From positions 175,488-239,487 of the forward strand of contig VSDK01024074.1 of assembly GCA_009767595.1 (NCBI GenBank): a stretch of 64,000 bases of DNA, given 5' to 3'. The notes under the pieces were generated by a model. It saw only the letters and a list, made by a program, of their open reading frames with translations, was not told the DNA's origin and did no database searches. A program made the position numbers and the translations under genes. Below are positions 63,700 through 64,000 of the stretch, in pieces (within the stretch, counting starts at the first letter, position 1; every line of letters starts with the position of its first letter). This DNA comes from Symbiodinium kawagutii. Lineage: Eukaryota; Sar; Dinophyceae; Suessiales; Symbiodiniaceae.

Positions 63700-64000
63700 C
63701 ACGCAGGCAACATAGGTGGCATACTTTTGGTAGTCTTTAGCTTATATATAGATTTAGGTAGGTTATTGGATAATATTTACTATTCAAATAAAAACTTTGG
63801 TAGTATTCCTAAAAATTTAAATATATATATATATATACATGTATATATTGTTCAACTCCCTAGTTGTCCAAGCCTTGGGTAACCATCCATGAGGGTCTGT
63901 GCATGCTGTTCGATCCGCTTTTGCCCCGATACTCAAGGGTGGGAGGGCGCGGTAGCCAAATGGCCAGCAAAGGAAAAGGAAACCAGGGTGTAGGTCAGAG
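63700..64000. other. Non-coding end of window
   Basis: AT-rich with a TA run at 63815-63838; the last 50 bases become GC-rich and may begin a plus-strand ORF (MASKGKGNQGVG at 63960), cut by the window end. Confidence 0.3.

Noticed and set aside
63935-64000. tRNA-like A-box match (TAGCCAAATGG) and weak leader-like string
   Set aside because: The implied D-loop is too short for a tRNA and the leader match is gapped; the sequence is cut by the window end.

Overview
This window looks like nuclear DNA of a dinoflagellate, most like the Symbiodiniaceae. The reasons are: small coding islands (37-170 bp) in long AT-rich, repeat-filled introns; 5' splice sites that seem to include GC and GA as well as GT; a 13-nt exact match to the 3' end of the dinoflagellate spliced leader; TTTAGGG-type telomere-like repeats; Cys-rich repeat exons; and a Ty1/copia element of the kind I associate with dinoflagellates, with a methyltransferase-like domain in its polyprotein. 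The taxon is inferred. No rRNA, tRNA, CRISPR array or bacterial-type operon was found.

Layout. About 4.7-23.8 kb (minus strand) holds scattered exons of a Cys-rich repeat protein. Exon pairs encode a CxxG..CKxC half-module followed by an HCxSCNxG..C half-module, resembling growth-factor-receptor/GCC2-GCC3-like Cys-rich repeats. A second module (QHxVxSGWS) occurs twice. About 29.0-61.5 kb (minus strand) holds a chain of 22 candidate exons whose reading frames and splice phases agree from one to the next (about 757 codons). I do not recognise the protein. Whether the two exon sets form one gene is unknown, and neither has an identified start.

At 42.4-49.1 kb a plus-strand Ty1/copia retrotransposon lies inside a large intron of that second gene, antisense to it. 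It has gag, a zinc knuckle, an aspartic protease-like region, a 238-codon ORF in the +1 frame, a C5-methyltransferase-like PPC domain, a DD35E integrase, a reverse transcriptase and a C-terminally truncated RNase H. One in-frame TGA, in the context TGA-CGG, splits the polyprotein. The ends are odd: perfect 79-bp repeats, with a 29-bp flanking sequence present on both sides.

The rest is intron or intergenic DNA. It holds degenerate ATGGTTAATGATGG-like runs, trinucleotide microsatellites with two assembly gaps (6771-6953 and 21545-21839), two TIR-bounded elements with internal tandem arrays (27271-27929 and 40834-41340), a roughly 110-bp MITE-like family, a 24-bp-unit repeat family and several segmental duplications. 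All exon boundaries were chosen by eye; transcript evidence would be needed to confirm them.
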